Positions 27,203-35,725 of a stretch of 64,000 bases of DNA are shown piece by piece. The DNA lies in NCBI GenBank assembly GCA_016716745.1, contig JADJVD010000004.1, positions 310,001-374,000 on the forward strand, read 5' to 3'. This DNA is from Hyphomicrobiales bacterium. Lineage in GTDB: Bacteria; Pseudomonadota; Alphaproteobacteria; Rhizobiales; Beijerinckiaceae. The stretch's first letter is position 1; the number at the start of each line of letters is the position of its first letter. The notes beneath the pieces are model-generated. The model worked only from the letters and a program-made list of their open reading frames with translations. It did no database searches and had not been told where the DNA came from. Both the position numbers and the translations under genes were made by a program.

Positions 27203-28138
27203 CTATTTGGTGGCGTCGCCGTCCACCCCGCGCACGCGGGGCGGCGCCGTATCCGGCGGCGGCGCGAAGAAGTAACGGAACTTTCCGCCGTCCGACTTGA
27301 AGCCGAGTCCGTATTTCTCGCCCTTCTCGATCTTTACCATCTTCCAGTCCGGGCTGTAGTGCTTGGCGACGTCGCCGGCCTGTCCCCATTCGGCGATGCG
27401 GATGGCGCAGGACGGCTCCTTGTCGGTCGTCGGCGGGCGAACGAATTCGTCGAGCGCGGCGACGTGCTCGTGATTGCCGCTGGCGTTGACGGTGACGATG
27501 ATGTCGCCGGCGCGCACGTCCTCGAGCTTCTTGCGGACGCGCTTGGCGTCGGCGAACCAGCCCGGCGAGAATTCGGGGTTGACGCCGGTGGCGTTGCCGA
27601 CGAGGCCGTTGCAATCGAGCGTCATGAACTTGTCGGCGTAGTCCTGGAACGTCTTGGCGGCGCAGGTCTGGCCGGCGGCGTCCTTGCCCTCGCCGATCCG
27701 CCCCGTCGCCTTGGCGATGGTCAGCGCGTCCGACATTTCGGTGGGGCTGCCCTTGCCGAGAAAGGCGCGGGTGAGGCCGGCGACGGAGATCACCTTGCCG
27801 GGGAAGGCCTTCTTCAGGTCCTCGCTCTTCTCGGTCATGATCTTGGCGGTGAGGAGCGGTTGCCTGGCGTCGGGCTGGAGCAGCTTGGCGAGGGCGGTGC
27901 GCAGCAGCGCGAACTCGCTCTGGCAGCGCGGGCCGATCTGGCCGCGATTGCCGGCCGGTTTGGGGCGCGGCGTGTCAGGATCCTTGGTCTTCTTCTCCTC
28001 GTATTCCTTCATCATGGCGACATTGTCGTCCCAGCCCGAGCCGTAGCCGGTGACGTGGACCTCGATCGTGCCGCCGGTGGAGGGATCGACGACCTTGAGG
28101 TTCGTGTACTGGTCGAGATAGGCCTTGAACGCGCCCAT
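27203..28138 (-). CDS. NlpC/P60-like putative cysteine hydrolase
   Basis: 311 residues from ATG 28138 (ATG 28189 would add 17). No signal peptide. A LDCNGLVGN motif (C176) followed 47-49 residues later by GNHEHVAAL (H223, H225) resembles the Cys and His of NlpC/P60 or CHAP amidases, in which DCSGLV and GHVGIY play these roles. The segment RAGDIIVTVNAS before the His also fits that fold. The N-terminal 150 residues are lysine-rich and unrecognised. NlpC/P60 enzymes cut peptide bonds in peptidoglycan or other amides. Lacking an export signal, it may be a substrate of another secretion route, or act in the cytoplasm. This is inference from two motifs. Confidence 0.5.
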   Translation of the reverse strand: MGAFKAYLDQYTNLKVVDPSTGGTIEVHVTGYGSGWDDNVAMMKEYEEKKTKDPDTPRPKPAGNRGQIGPRCQSEFALLRTALAKLLQPDARQPLLTAKIMTEKSEDLKKAFPGKVISVAGLTRAFLGKGSPTEMSDALTIAKATGRIGEGKDAAGQTCAAKTFQDYADKFMTLDCNGLVGNATGVNPEFSPGWFADAKRVRKKLEDVRAGDIIVTVNASGNHEHVAALDEFVRPPTTDKEPSCAIRIAEWGQAGDVAKHYSPDWKMVKIEKGEKYGLGFKSDGGKFRYFFAPPPDTAPPRVRGVDGDATK

Positions 28139-28449
28139 GTGCGATGTCCCCGAGGCTCGCAGGCCCGAAAGCAGGATGGCGGACGCCATTCGCCGCCCGC
28201 CCGCCGCGGACCGCGGTGCGTTGGCGCACAGTTCGAAATGTCGCCGCGAGGGCGCCGGAAATCAGGACGCCGCGCGGCCAGTCCGAGGGGGGCGGCGAAA
28301 CCGCCCGGTCCCCTGCGCCCTCCAACAAAAATTTGACCGAAAAACGGTCGTTTAAGATTCTGCGGTCAAGAGTGTGCGACAGCTTCTCTCTGGGGCCGCG
28401 TGATTTGTCCGAGTTCAGTCGCAAGCGCGCCAAGGGCGTCGTCGGTGAA
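28139..28449. other. 311-base divergent intergenic region
   Basis: Lies between two divergent genes. An AT-richer patch at 28322-28365 contains an inverted repeat GACCG-AAAAA-CGGTC (28335-28349), possibly an operator, and a TTGACC at 28333-28338 without a well-spaced -10. No gene is supported. Confidence 0.35.
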
Positions 28450-29214
28450 ATGCGCGCCTCGCTCGAGGATGGCGAGCACGACGACGCCGGCCGCAAGGGA
28501 CTGAGCGGGCTCGATTTTGGCGTCATCGGGGCGGCTGCGATCGCGGTGGCGGTCGCCGGCGCGGTGCGCATGGGCTACCTTTCGGGCCCGGACGCCTCAG
28601 GCGTCACGGCCCGGCTGGGCGAGGCCTTCTCGTTCTCGACCTCGACGGCGGCCCCCTCGACCCCCAAGGCGCCGGCCGTCGCGCGCCTCCTGTCCGACCC
28701 CGATCCGCTGACGCAGGCCGCCTTTGGCGAAAAGGCGAAGCCGGAGCCGCGAGCGGAGCCGAGCCGCATCGCGGCCGTCGCTACCCCGCAGAGCGCCGCT
28801 TGCGTGACGCAGGGCGCGACGCCGACGGCTCAGCTCCTGGGCGGCGACAGCGGCCGCGCGGCGGCCCGCGCGATGGACGAGGCGCTGCTGTGCCGGCTCG
28901 CCTCCGCCGGAGCCCGGTTGTGCGAGTCCGGCGCGCGGCAGCCGGTCGTCGATCACATCAACATTTATCTCCAGCGCGGCGCGCTGGCGCGGCGCTTCCA
29001 GACCGCGCTCGACCGGGGCGTGGCCGGCGGCAAGCGGGACGCCGCTGCGCAGATCGCCAGTCTGGGCCTCTCGCCGGAGGTGGTCGAGGCGATCCGCGGG
29101 CAAATCCGCTCCGGGCGGCTGACGCGGAGCGATTTCCGCAAGACGCGCGACGAATTGCGCCCGGACGTCGAGCGGCTGTTCGACGGCCTGCCGGTGGCGC
29201 GGGACTGTCGCTAG
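28450..29214 (+). CDS. Hypothetical protein with one transmembrane segment
   Basis: 254 residues. One hydrophobic helix near residues 24-42 (FGVIGAAAIAVAVAGAVRMGYL) with a charged N-terminus, so probably anchored with the rest in the periplasm. The middle (50-120) is low-complexity Ala/Pro/Ser, and the C-terminus (about 140-254) is a compact helical domain with three cysteines. I do not recognise a family. ATG 28450 is the likely start; the frame is open further upstream but the extra residues are arginine/proline-rich. Confidence 0.6.
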   Translation: MRASLEDGEHDDAGRKGLSGLDFGVIGAAAIAVAVAGAVRMGYLSGPDASGVTARLGEAFSFSTSTAAPSTPKAPAVARLLSDPDPLTQAAFGEKAKPEPRAEPSRIAAVATPQSAACVTQGATPTAQLLGGDSGRAAARAMDEALLCRLASAGARLCESGARQPVVDHINIYLQRGALARRFQTALDRGVAGGKRDAAAQIASLGLSPEVVEAIRGQIRSGRLTRSDFRKTRDELRPDVERLFDGLPVARDCR

Positions 29215-29217
29215 CGA

Positions 29218-29853
29218 TCACACCACGCCGATTTCGCCGATCAGCGCGCCCGCTGGCGTCGCCGGCGCAGGCGCCTGCGCCAGCGGCCGGGCGAGCCAGG
29301 CGAGGGCGCGCGGATAGATCGCGTGCTCGAGGCTCAGCACGCGCGCGGCGAGCGTGTCGGCCGTGTCGTCGGGCGCGACGGTCAGGGCGGCCTGCGCGAC
29401 AATGGGTCCCTCGTCCATGCCCGGCGTCACGAAATGCACGGTGCAGCCGTGGATCTTCACGCCGGCTTCCAGCGCGCGCTCGTGCGTATGCAGGCCCTTG
29501 AAGGCGGGCAGCAGGGCGGGGTGGACGTTCAGCATCCGCCCCTCCCACTGGCCGACGAACCAGGGCGAGAGCAGGCGCATGAAGCCGGCGAGGCAGACGA
29601 TGTCGATCTGATGGGCGACCAGCGCGGCCTGCATGGCGCGCTCGAAACATTCGCGCCCGGCATAGGCCTTGTGGTCGAAGACGGCCGTCGCGACGCCGGA
29701 AGCGGCGGCGGTTTCGAGGCCTTTCGCGTCGGGGCGGTTGGACAGGACGAGCGCGATCTCGGCCGGGAAATCGGCAGCCTTCGCCGCCTCGATCAGCGCC
29801 GCCATGTTGGAGCCGCGTCCGGAGATGAGCGCGGCGACGCGCTTTTTCGCCAT
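29218..29853 (-). CDS. purN: Phosphoribosylglycinamide formyltransferase
   Basis: 211 residues. Transfers a formyl group from 10-formyl-tetrahydrofolate to GAR, step 3 of purine synthesis. Motifs: LISGRGSNM at the N-terminus (phosphate binding), CLAGFMRLLS, the catalytic region LNVHPALLPAFKG (N, H) and VHFVTPGMDEGPI with the active-site Asp. It starts 2 bases after the purM stop, so the pair is cotranslated. It converges on the hypothetical gene ending at 29214. Confidence 0.95.
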   Translation of the reverse strand: MAKKRVAALISGRGSNMAALIEAAKAADFPAEIALVLSNRPDAKGLETAAASGVATAVFDHKAYAGRECFERAMQAALVAHQIDIVCLAGFMRLLSPWFVGQWEGRMLNVHPALLPAFKGLHTHERALEAGVKIHGCTVHFVTPGMDEGPIVAQAALTVAPDDTADTLAARVLSLEHAIYPRALAWLARPLAQAPAPATPAGALIGEIGVV

Positions 29854-29855
29854 CG

Positions 29856-30929
29856 TCAGAGCCCCAGCGCGCCGCTGTAGCGCACGCGCGGCTCGCCCTC
29901 GGCGCGGATGACGCGGCCGATCCGCACCGGCGTCTCGCCGGCGGCGCGCAGCGCCTGTTCCGCCTCGGCGGCGCGGTCGGCCGCGACGGCGACAACCATG
30001 CCGATTCCGCAATTGAAGGTGCGCAGCATCTCCGCCTCGGCGACGCCGCCGGTCCTGGCCAGCCATTTGAACACGGGCAGGACCGGGATCGCCGGCAGAT
30101 CGAGCTCGACGCCGACGCCCTTCGGCAGCACGCGGGGCAGATTGTCGGGGAAGCCGCCGCCGGTAATGTGGGCGAGCGCCTTGATCGCGTCGGTCGCCTT
30201 CAGCGCGGCGAGCAACGGCTTCACATAGATGCGGGTCGGCTCGAGCAGCGCCTCGCCGAGGCGCTTGCCGGGGGCGAAGGGGGCGGGGGCGTCCCACCCC
30301 AGTCCCGAGGCGGCGACGATGCGGCGCACCAGCGAGAAGCCGTTGGAATGGACGCCCGAGGAGGGCAGCCCGAGCACGACGTCGCCCTCGCGCACGTCCT
30401 CGCGCGGCAGCAGGCGGCCGCGCTCGGCGGCGCCGACGGCGAAGCCGGCGAGGTCGTAGTCCTCGCTGGCGTAGAGGCCCGGCATCTCGGCCGTCTCGCC
30501 GCCGATCAGCGCGCAGCCGGCGATGCGGCAGCCCTCGGCGATGCCGGCGACGATGTCAGCGCCGGTCTTCGGATCGAGCTTTCCGGTGGCGTAATAATCG
30601 AGGAAAAACAGCGGCTCGGCGCCCTGCACCACGAGGTCGTTGACGCACATGGCGACGAGATCGATGCCGACCGTGTGGTGGACGCCGCTCTGGATCGCCA
30701 CCATCACCTTGGTGCCGACGCCGTCATTGGCGGCGACGAGGATGGGGTCGACGAAGCCGGCCGCCTTCAGATCGAACAGGCCGCCGAAACCGCCGATCTC
30801 GGCGTCGGCGCCGGGGCGGCGGGTGGCGCGCACCAGCGGCTTGATCTTCTCGACCATCTCGTTGCCGGCGTCGATGTCGACGCCCGACTGCGCATAGGTG
30901 AGACCGCCGGCGGATGAAGGATTGCTCAT
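29856..30929 (-). CDS. purM: Phosphoribosylformylglycinamidine cyclo-ligase
   Basis: 357 residues. ATP-dependent ring closure to AIR, step 5 of purine synthesis. Signature segments: LTYAQSGVDIDAGNEMVEKI, GGFGGLFDLK, DGVGTKVMVA, GIDLVAMCVNDLVVQGAEPL, GGETAEMPGLY, LPSSGVHSNGFSLVR and HITGGGFPDNLPRV. ATG 30929 starts after a GAGGGCC stretch. First gene of the purM-purN pair, an order usual in alphaproteobacteria. Confidence 0.97.
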   Translation of the reverse strand: MSNPSSAGGLTYAQSGVDIDAGNEMVEKIKPLVRATRRPGADAEIGGFGGLFDLKAAGFVDPILVAANDGVGTKVMVAIQSGVHHTVGIDLVAMCVNDLVVQGAEPLFFLDYYATGKLDPKTGADIVAGIAEGCRIAGCALIGGETAEMPGLYASEDYDLAGFAVGAAERGRLLPREDVREGDVVLGLPSSGVHSNGFSLVRRIVAASGLGWDAPAPFAPGKRLGEALLEPTRIYVKPLLAALKATDAIKALAHITGGGFPDNLPRVLPKGVGVELDLPAIPVLPVFKWLARTGGVAEAEMLRTFNCGIGMVVAVAADRAAEAEQALRAAGETPVRIGRVIRAEGEPRVRYSGALGL

Positions 30930-31108
30930 GAGGCCCTCGCGGCTTGCGGGTTAGCCGGTCGCGCCCGTCTTCGCAAGGACGGGCGAGGCGCTTGCGCACA
31001 GGCGCACGGCAATGGGGACACGCTTCACACATCCGTGCGCGGGGAGCCTGCGACGGTTTGGCCGGCCGGCGGGCGGGTGCTACTCTCGCCCCAAACAGGG
31101 AACGGCTC

Positions 31109-31810
31109 GTGATCGATTTCTTCTCGCGGACAGTGGGGCCGGCGCTGCTCGCCTGCGGCGCATGCATGGCGCTGACGGGGCCAGCCTTCGCCCAGCAGAT
31201 CGGCGCGGCCGCCATCGCCCGCAACGAAGTGCGCGGCAGCGCGCCGGCGCGCGAGATCGTCGTCGGCGCTGACGTCTACCGCGCCGAGACCGTGCGCACC
31301 GGCGGCGACAGTCAGGCGAAGCTGGTCTTTCTCGACGACACCAACATTTCGCTCGGGCCGTCCTCCAGCATCGTGCTCGATCGGTTCGTCTACGCCGGCG
31401 ACAATTCCGCCCGCGCCGTCTCGGTCAATTTCGCCAAGGGCGCGTTCCGCTTCGCCACCGGCAATTCGGACAAGAAGGCCTACGAATTGCGCACACCCAT
31501 CGCCACGATCGGCGTGCGCGGCACGGTGCTCGACATTCGCTCGGAAGCCGGGCGCACGACCGTCGTGCTGGTCGAAGGCGCGGCGACTGTGTGCGCGCGC
31601 AAGCCGCCGCCGGGCAAACAGCGATGCCGGGAGCTCACCTCGCCGGGCGACGTGGCGGTCGTGACCGCCTCCGGCGCCTCAGGCGCGCCGGCCGCGCCGT
31701 GGAGCTTCGCGGAGACCTGCCGCAACAGCATCGGCGAATTGTGCGGCTTCACGCGTTTCGCGCAGGCGCAGACCACCGTCGCCGCCGGCGACGTGCTGTG
31801 TGGGCGCTGA
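31109..31810 (+). CDS. Exported FecR-domain protein
   Basis: 233 residues with a signal peptide (cleavage expected after AFA, about residue 28). The FecR domain covers about 40-165: VVGADVYRAETVRTGGDSQAKLVFLDDTNISLGPSS and the conserved TPIATIGVRGTVLDI. A C-terminal cysteine-containing tail follows (C168 region, ETCRNS, ELCGF). It lacks the anti-sigma transmembrane layout of classical FecR, so it is probably a periplasmic or surface protein. GTG 31109 is the start that gives the signal peptide. It is two bases from the autotransporter gene and is likely cotranscribed. Confidence 0.8.
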   Translation: MIDFFSRTVGPALLACGACMALTGPAFAQQIGAAAIARNEVRGSAPAREIVVGADVYRAETVRTGGDSQAKLVFLDDTNISLGPSSSIVLDRFVYAGDNSARAVSVNFAKGAFRFATGNSDKKAYELRTPIATIGVRGTVLDIRSEAGRTTVVLVEGAATVCARKPPPGKQRCRELTSPGDVAVVTASGASGAPAAPWSFAETCRNSIGELCGFTRFAQAQTTVAAGDVLCGR

Positions 31811-31812
31811 CG

Positions 31813-33963
31813 ATGACGACGCGCTTGCTCTCCCCGATCCGCCTCGCCCTCCCGGTCTGCGTCGCGTTTGCCGCGCCGGCGCTGGCGCAGACCGCGCCGA
31901 ACTCGATCACGCCGCTGACGCCGTCCTCCTCCGGCGGCGAGGTGACGGTGCTCGGCGTCAACGACGCCGGGCAGGCGGTCGGCAAGGAGTTTCTCGATTC
32001 GGGCGGCACGGGCGCCGTCGCCTGGTTCGGGACGAGCCCCTGGACGAGCCTCGACGTCGAGGCGTCGGACTCGGCCGCGCACGGCATCTCCAACGACGGG
32101 GCGGTGATCGCGGGCGTCTTCAACGGCGACAGCGTGTTCCGCATGGCGCGGCGGGCGAACGGGACGTTCGGCTTCTTCGCGCTGCCGACCTTTTCCGGCG
32201 CGAGCTATACGTCCTCGAAGCTCTCCCGCGATCTCGAGGGCGTTTTCGTCGGCGGCGCGCCGCTGAGTTCGGACGGTTCGACCATCGTCGGCTCGTCGAT
32301 CACGGCGACCTACGAGCGCCACGCCTTCCGCTGCGTCGGCGAGTGCCGGACATTGCAGGATCTCGGCGTCATCGGCGGGGCGAGCCTGCCGGTGGGGCGC
32401 GACAGCCTGTCGGGAAGCTCGTCGGCGCTCGGCGTGAATGCGGACGGGACGGTCGTCACCGGAATCAGCACGACGCCGCCGGACGAGTCGGGCTGGCAGC
32501 GCCTGCACGGCTTCTACTGGACGCAGGCCGGCGGCATGGAAGACCTCGGCACGCTGACGGGGCCGAGCGGCTATTCGATGGGCAAGGCGCTCAGCGCCGA
32601 CGGCTCGGTCGTCGCCGGCGAGAGCATGGCGACGAACGGCGAGTATCACGCCACGGTGTGGACGCGCAGCGGAACCGGCTTCAAGGCGACCGACATCGGG
32701 CCGGACGGCTTCACCTCGACGGCGAACGCGATCAGCGCGGCCGGGACGATCGTCGTCGGCGAGGCGACGGAGAATGGCGGCGGCGGGTTTCGCGCCGGCG
32801 CGGCCGCGACGACGGCGGCGCAGGGCCGCGTCTTCGCGCCTCCGCCGGCCGGCTTCACCGGCGGCGCGTTCTACTGGACGCAGGCGGCCGGCATCCAGAA
32901 TCTCGGCGCCCTGCTGACGGCGGCCGGCGTCAATCTCGGCGGCGCCTCGCTCAACGCGGCGACGGCGATCTCGCCCAACGGCCAGCTCATCGCCGTGAAC
33001 GGGACGAACGGCGCCGGCGCGCCGACGCCGTATCTCGTTCGCTATGCGCCCGGCGCCTCGGGCGTGACGACGCGGGACGCTGTGCAGGATTCGGTCGACC
33101 GGCTGGCGCAGGATCGCGGCGGCCAGATGATCGCCGGCCGCGTGACCCCGCATGTGCTGCTCGGCGGCAACGAGCAGGTGAACTGCACGCCCTGTTTCAG
33201 CGCATTCGGCTCGGTCGGCAGTTTCTCGGCCGGCGCGCATGGGCGCCTGGCGCTCGGCGACAACCTCACCATCCTGATGGGCGCGGCCTACGGGCAGCGC
33301 GAGAGCCGGGGCTACGACGTTCTGTCGAGCGGCACGTTCGCGCTGTCGGCGCGCTACGATTTCGTCGATTGGGGCGGCTCGCGCCCCTTCGTCGAGGCGG
33401 GCGGCTATCTCTCGCCGGCCGACCAGCTGCGCTATCGCCGCCGCTACGCCAACGGGGCGGGGACGGCGGTCGGCCTCGGCTCGACGCACGCGACCTCCTA
33501 CACGGTGTTCGGGCGGCTCGGCTGGGTGTGGCGGCTCTCGCCCATCGACGAGGTGGCGGTGATGGCCGACGTGTCGCACACCGCCCAGCGCGTGCGCTCC
33601 TATGTCGAACAGGCGAGCGCGCAGAACCCGTTCGACGCCGTGGTGTCCGGCGGGACCGACCGGATGAACGCCGCCCGCATCGGCGCGCAATGGACGCATC
33701 TGTTCGCCGGCAAGGTGGAGGCCAACGTCAATCTCGGCCTCGTGCGCACCTTCGGCTCGAAGAGCGGCCTCAACATCGCGGTGACGGGCTTCGGCGCGTT
33801 CTCGCCGACGATCCGGAACGTCACCTTCGTCGAATATGGCGGGCGCCTCGGCTTCCGCCTCGCGCCGAACAAGATCATCGACGTGTTCGCCAACGCCCAA
33901 TCCGGCCCACAGCCGGTCGGCACGCAGGTTCATGGCGGCGTCGCCTATCGCTACAACTTCTGA
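31813..33963 (+). CDS. Autotransporter with HAF-type repeats
   Basis: 716 residues. Signal peptide to about residue 25 (ALA). The passenger (about 35-400) carries at least seven repeats of the HAF type, each near ISxDGxxVxG: GVNDAGQAVG, GISNDGAVIAG, PLSSDGSTIVG, GVNADGTVVTG, ALSADGSVVAG, AISAAGTIVVG and AISPNGQLIAV, a likely beta-propeller. Residues from about 420 are an autotransporter beta-barrel, ending in the aromatic YRYNF expected for outer-membrane insertion. The passenger has no recognised catalytic motif; adhesion or surface display is likely. Paired with the FecR-domain protein upstream. Confidence 0.8.
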   Translation: MTTRLLSPIRLALPVCVAFAAPALAQTAPNSITPLTPSSSGGEVTVLGVNDAGQAVGKEFLDSGGTGAVAWFGTSPWTSLDVEASDSAAHGISNDGAVIAGVFNGDSVFRMARRANGTFGFFALPTFSGASYTSSKLSRDLEGVFVGGAPLSSDGSTIVGSSITATYERHAFRCVGECRTLQDLGVIGGASLPVGRDSLSGSSSALGVNADGTVVTGISTTPPDESGWQRLHGFYWTQAGGMEDLGTLTGPSGYSMGKALSADGSVVAGESMATNGEYHATVWTRSGTGFKATDIGPDGFTSTANAISAAGTIVVGEATENGGGGFRAGAAATTAAQGRVFAPPPAGFTGGAFYWTQAAGIQNLGALLTAAGVNLGGASLNAATAISPNGQLIAVNGTNGAGAPTPYLVRYAPGASGVTTRDAVQDSVDRLAQDRGGQMIAGRVTPHVLLGGNEQVNCTPCFSAFGSVGSFSAGAHGRLALGDNLTILMGAAYGQRESRGYDVLSSGTFALSARYDFVDWGGSRPFVEAGGYLSPADQLRYRRRYANGAGTAVGLGSTHATSYTVFGRLGWVWRLSPIDEVAVMADVSHTAQRVRSYVEQASAQNPFDAVVSGGTDRMNAARIGAQWTHLFAGKVEANVNLGLVRTFGSKSGLNIAVTGFGAFSPTIRNVTFVEYGGRLGFRLAPNKIIDVFANAQSGPQPVGTQVHGGVAYRYNF

Positions 33964-34037
33964 GCCGGGGCGCGTTCGGCGCGCCCTTGTGCTAGAGTGC
34001 GGGCGGGGGACGCTTAGCCCTGAGCCGCCGTGACTGC

Positions 34038-34601
34038 ATGACTTCGCCGTTTCTTGCCAGCCTGCCGAACATCATCACGCTCGGGCGGCTGATCCTCGTG
34101 CCGATCATCATCGTGATGATCGCCTCGTCGCGCTGGGACGAGGCGTTTCTCGTCTTCGTCCTCGCGGGGGTGTCCGACGCGGTGGACGGCTTTCTCGCCA
34201 AGCGCTTCGATCTGCGCACGGAGCTCGGCTCCTATCTCGATCCGATCGCCGACAAGGCGCTGCTCGTCTCGATCTACGTGACGCTGGCGATCCGCGACGT
34301 GATCCCGCCGTGGATCGCGATCCTCGTCGTCTCGCGCGACGTCATGATCGTCGGCGCGGTGATCATGTCGTGGCTGCTCGCCAAGCCGGTGGAGATTCGC
34401 CCGCTCGTCGTCTCCAAGCTGAACACGGCCGCGCAGATCGCCTTCGCGGCGGGCGTTCTGGCCGCCAAGGCGTTCGACTGGCCGCTCGCCGCGCCGTTCC
34501 GCGTCGCCATCTACGGCGTCGCGGCCCTGACGGCGGCCTCGCTGGCGGCCTATTTCGCGCAATGGTTCGCGCATATGACGGGCGAGGGGCGATCGCCATG
34601 A
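34038..34601 (+). CDS. CDP-alcohol phosphatidyltransferase (PgsA-like)
   Basis: 187 residues, about five membrane helices. Transfers a phosphatidyl group from CDP-diacylglycerol to an alcohol, probably glycerol 3-phosphate. The family motif D-X2-DG-X2-AR-X8-G-X3-D-X3-D is seen as DAVDGFLAK...GSYLDPIAD, with Lys replacing Arg after the Ala. First gene of a three-gene operon; its stop codon overlaps the start of the next gene by four bases (ATGA). The main PgsA of the cell may be elsewhere, since this variant has the Arg to Lys change. Confidence 0.82.
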   Translation: MTSPFLASLPNIITLGRLILVPIIIVMIASSRWDEAFLVFVLAGVSDAVDGFLAKRFDLRTELGSYLDPIADKALLVSIYVTLAIRDVIPPWIAILVVSRDVMIVGAVIMSWLLAKPVEIRPLVVSKLNTAAQIAFAAGVLAAKAFDWPLAAPFRVAIYGVAALTAASLAAYFAQWFAHMTGEGRSP

Positions 34602-35725
34602 CGCTGCAACGGCAGGTCGGCATCTGGCTGGCGGCGCTCGCCGCCTTCGTCTTCGCGCTCTACGAACTGTCGAGCGTGCTGCTGCCCTTCGTGGCGGCGC
34701 TGGCCATCGGCTATCTGCTCGATCCGCTGGCCGACCGGTTCGAACGGTGGGGCATGAGCCGGCTCGTCGCCACGCTCCTCATCCTGCTGATCTTCGTGCT
34801 GGCGACGCTGCTTCTCGCCGCGCTCGCCGCGCCCGTGCTGGCGCGCCAGCTCGCCGCCTTCATCGACGCCTTTCCGCAGCTGCTGGTGAAATTGCAGACG
34901 CTGGCGACCGAGCAGGGCGCGGCGCTGCTGGAGCGCTACGGGCTGAAGATCGCCGAGCGTCTGGGGCTCGACCCGACCGCCAGCGGCGGCGAGGCGCAGC
35001 GGACGATCAACGAGATCGTGTCGCAATCCGGCCAGTGGTTCATCGGCTTCCTGAAGTCGTTGTGGTCGGGCGGGACGGCGCTGGTCGGCCTCGCCTCGCT
35101 GCTGATCATCACGCCCGTCGTCGCCTTTTATGTGCTGCTCGATTGGGATCACATGGTGGCGGCCATCGACGCCAACATTCCGCGCGAGCATCGCGACACG
35201 GTGCACGCCATCGCGCGCGACATCGACCGGGCGCTGGCGGGTTTTCTGCGCGGCCAGTCGTTGGTCTGCCTGTTCCTCGGCCTGTGGTACGGCCTCGGGC
35301 TGACACTGATCGGGCTGAACTACGGGCTGCTGATCGGCGTGCTCGGCGGGGCGCTGAGCTTCATCCCCTATGTCGGCTCGATGTTCGTGTTCGTGCTGTC
35401 GCTCGCCGTCGCCATCGTGCAGGGCTGGCCGGGCTGGACGCTGCCGGCGCTCGCCGTCGCGGTCGTCGCGACGGGGCAGTTCCTGGAGGGCAACGTGCTG
35501 ACGCCGCGGCTCGTCGGCCAGTCCGTCGGTCTGCATCCGGTGTGGCTGATGTTCGCGCTGCTCGCCTTCGGCTCGCTGTTCGGCTTCACCGGGCTCATCG
35601 TCGCCGTGCCGGTCGCCGCCGCGCTCGGCGTCATCGTCCGCCACGGCCTGAGCGTGTATCGGCGCAGCCGGCTCTATCTGGGCCCGGCGCCGCGCGCCAC
35701 CCCCGCGCCGACGGACGCGCCGTGA
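34598..35725 (+). CDS. AI-2E family transporter (PerM-like permease), second copy
   Basis: 375 residues, about eight membrane helices with a soluble loop around 90-145. Family hallmarks: FVAALAIGYLLDPLADRFE near the start, ALSFIPYVGSMFVFVLSLAVA, and EGNVLTPRLVGQSVGLHPVWLMF near 305. Substrate unknown. It sits between the pgsA-like gene and hdaA with overlapping codons on both sides, an arrangement seen in many Hyphomicrobiales. It is distinct from the copy at 9903-10952. Confidence 0.87.
   Translation: MTLQRQVGIWLAALAAFVFALYELSSVLLPFVAALAIGYLLDPLADRFERWGMSRLVATLLILLIFVLATLLLAALAAPVLARQLAAFIDAFPQLLVKLQTLATEQGAALLERYGLKIAERLGLDPTASGGEAQRTINEIVSQSGQWFIGFLKSLWSGGTALVGLASLLIITPVVAFYVLLDWDHMVAAIDANIPREHRDTVHAIARDIDRALAGFLRGQSLVCLFLGLWYGLGLTLIGLNYGLLIGVLGGALSFIPYVGSMFVFVLSLAVAIVQGWPGWTLPALAVAVVATGQFLEGNVLTPRLVGQSVGLHPVWLMFALLAFGSLFGFTGLIVAVPVAAALGVIVRHGLSVYRRSRLYLGPAPRATPAPTDAP

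Noticed and set aside
30961..30985. 8-bp hairpin CGCCCGTC / GACGGGCG upstream of purM
   Set aside because: No T tract and no recognised riboswitch core such as the purine aptamer; likely chance.
31480..33933. A long antisense frame over the autotransporter
   Set aside because: Arg/Ala/His-rich shadow of the plus-strand gene; the plus strand has a signal peptide, repeats and a barrel.
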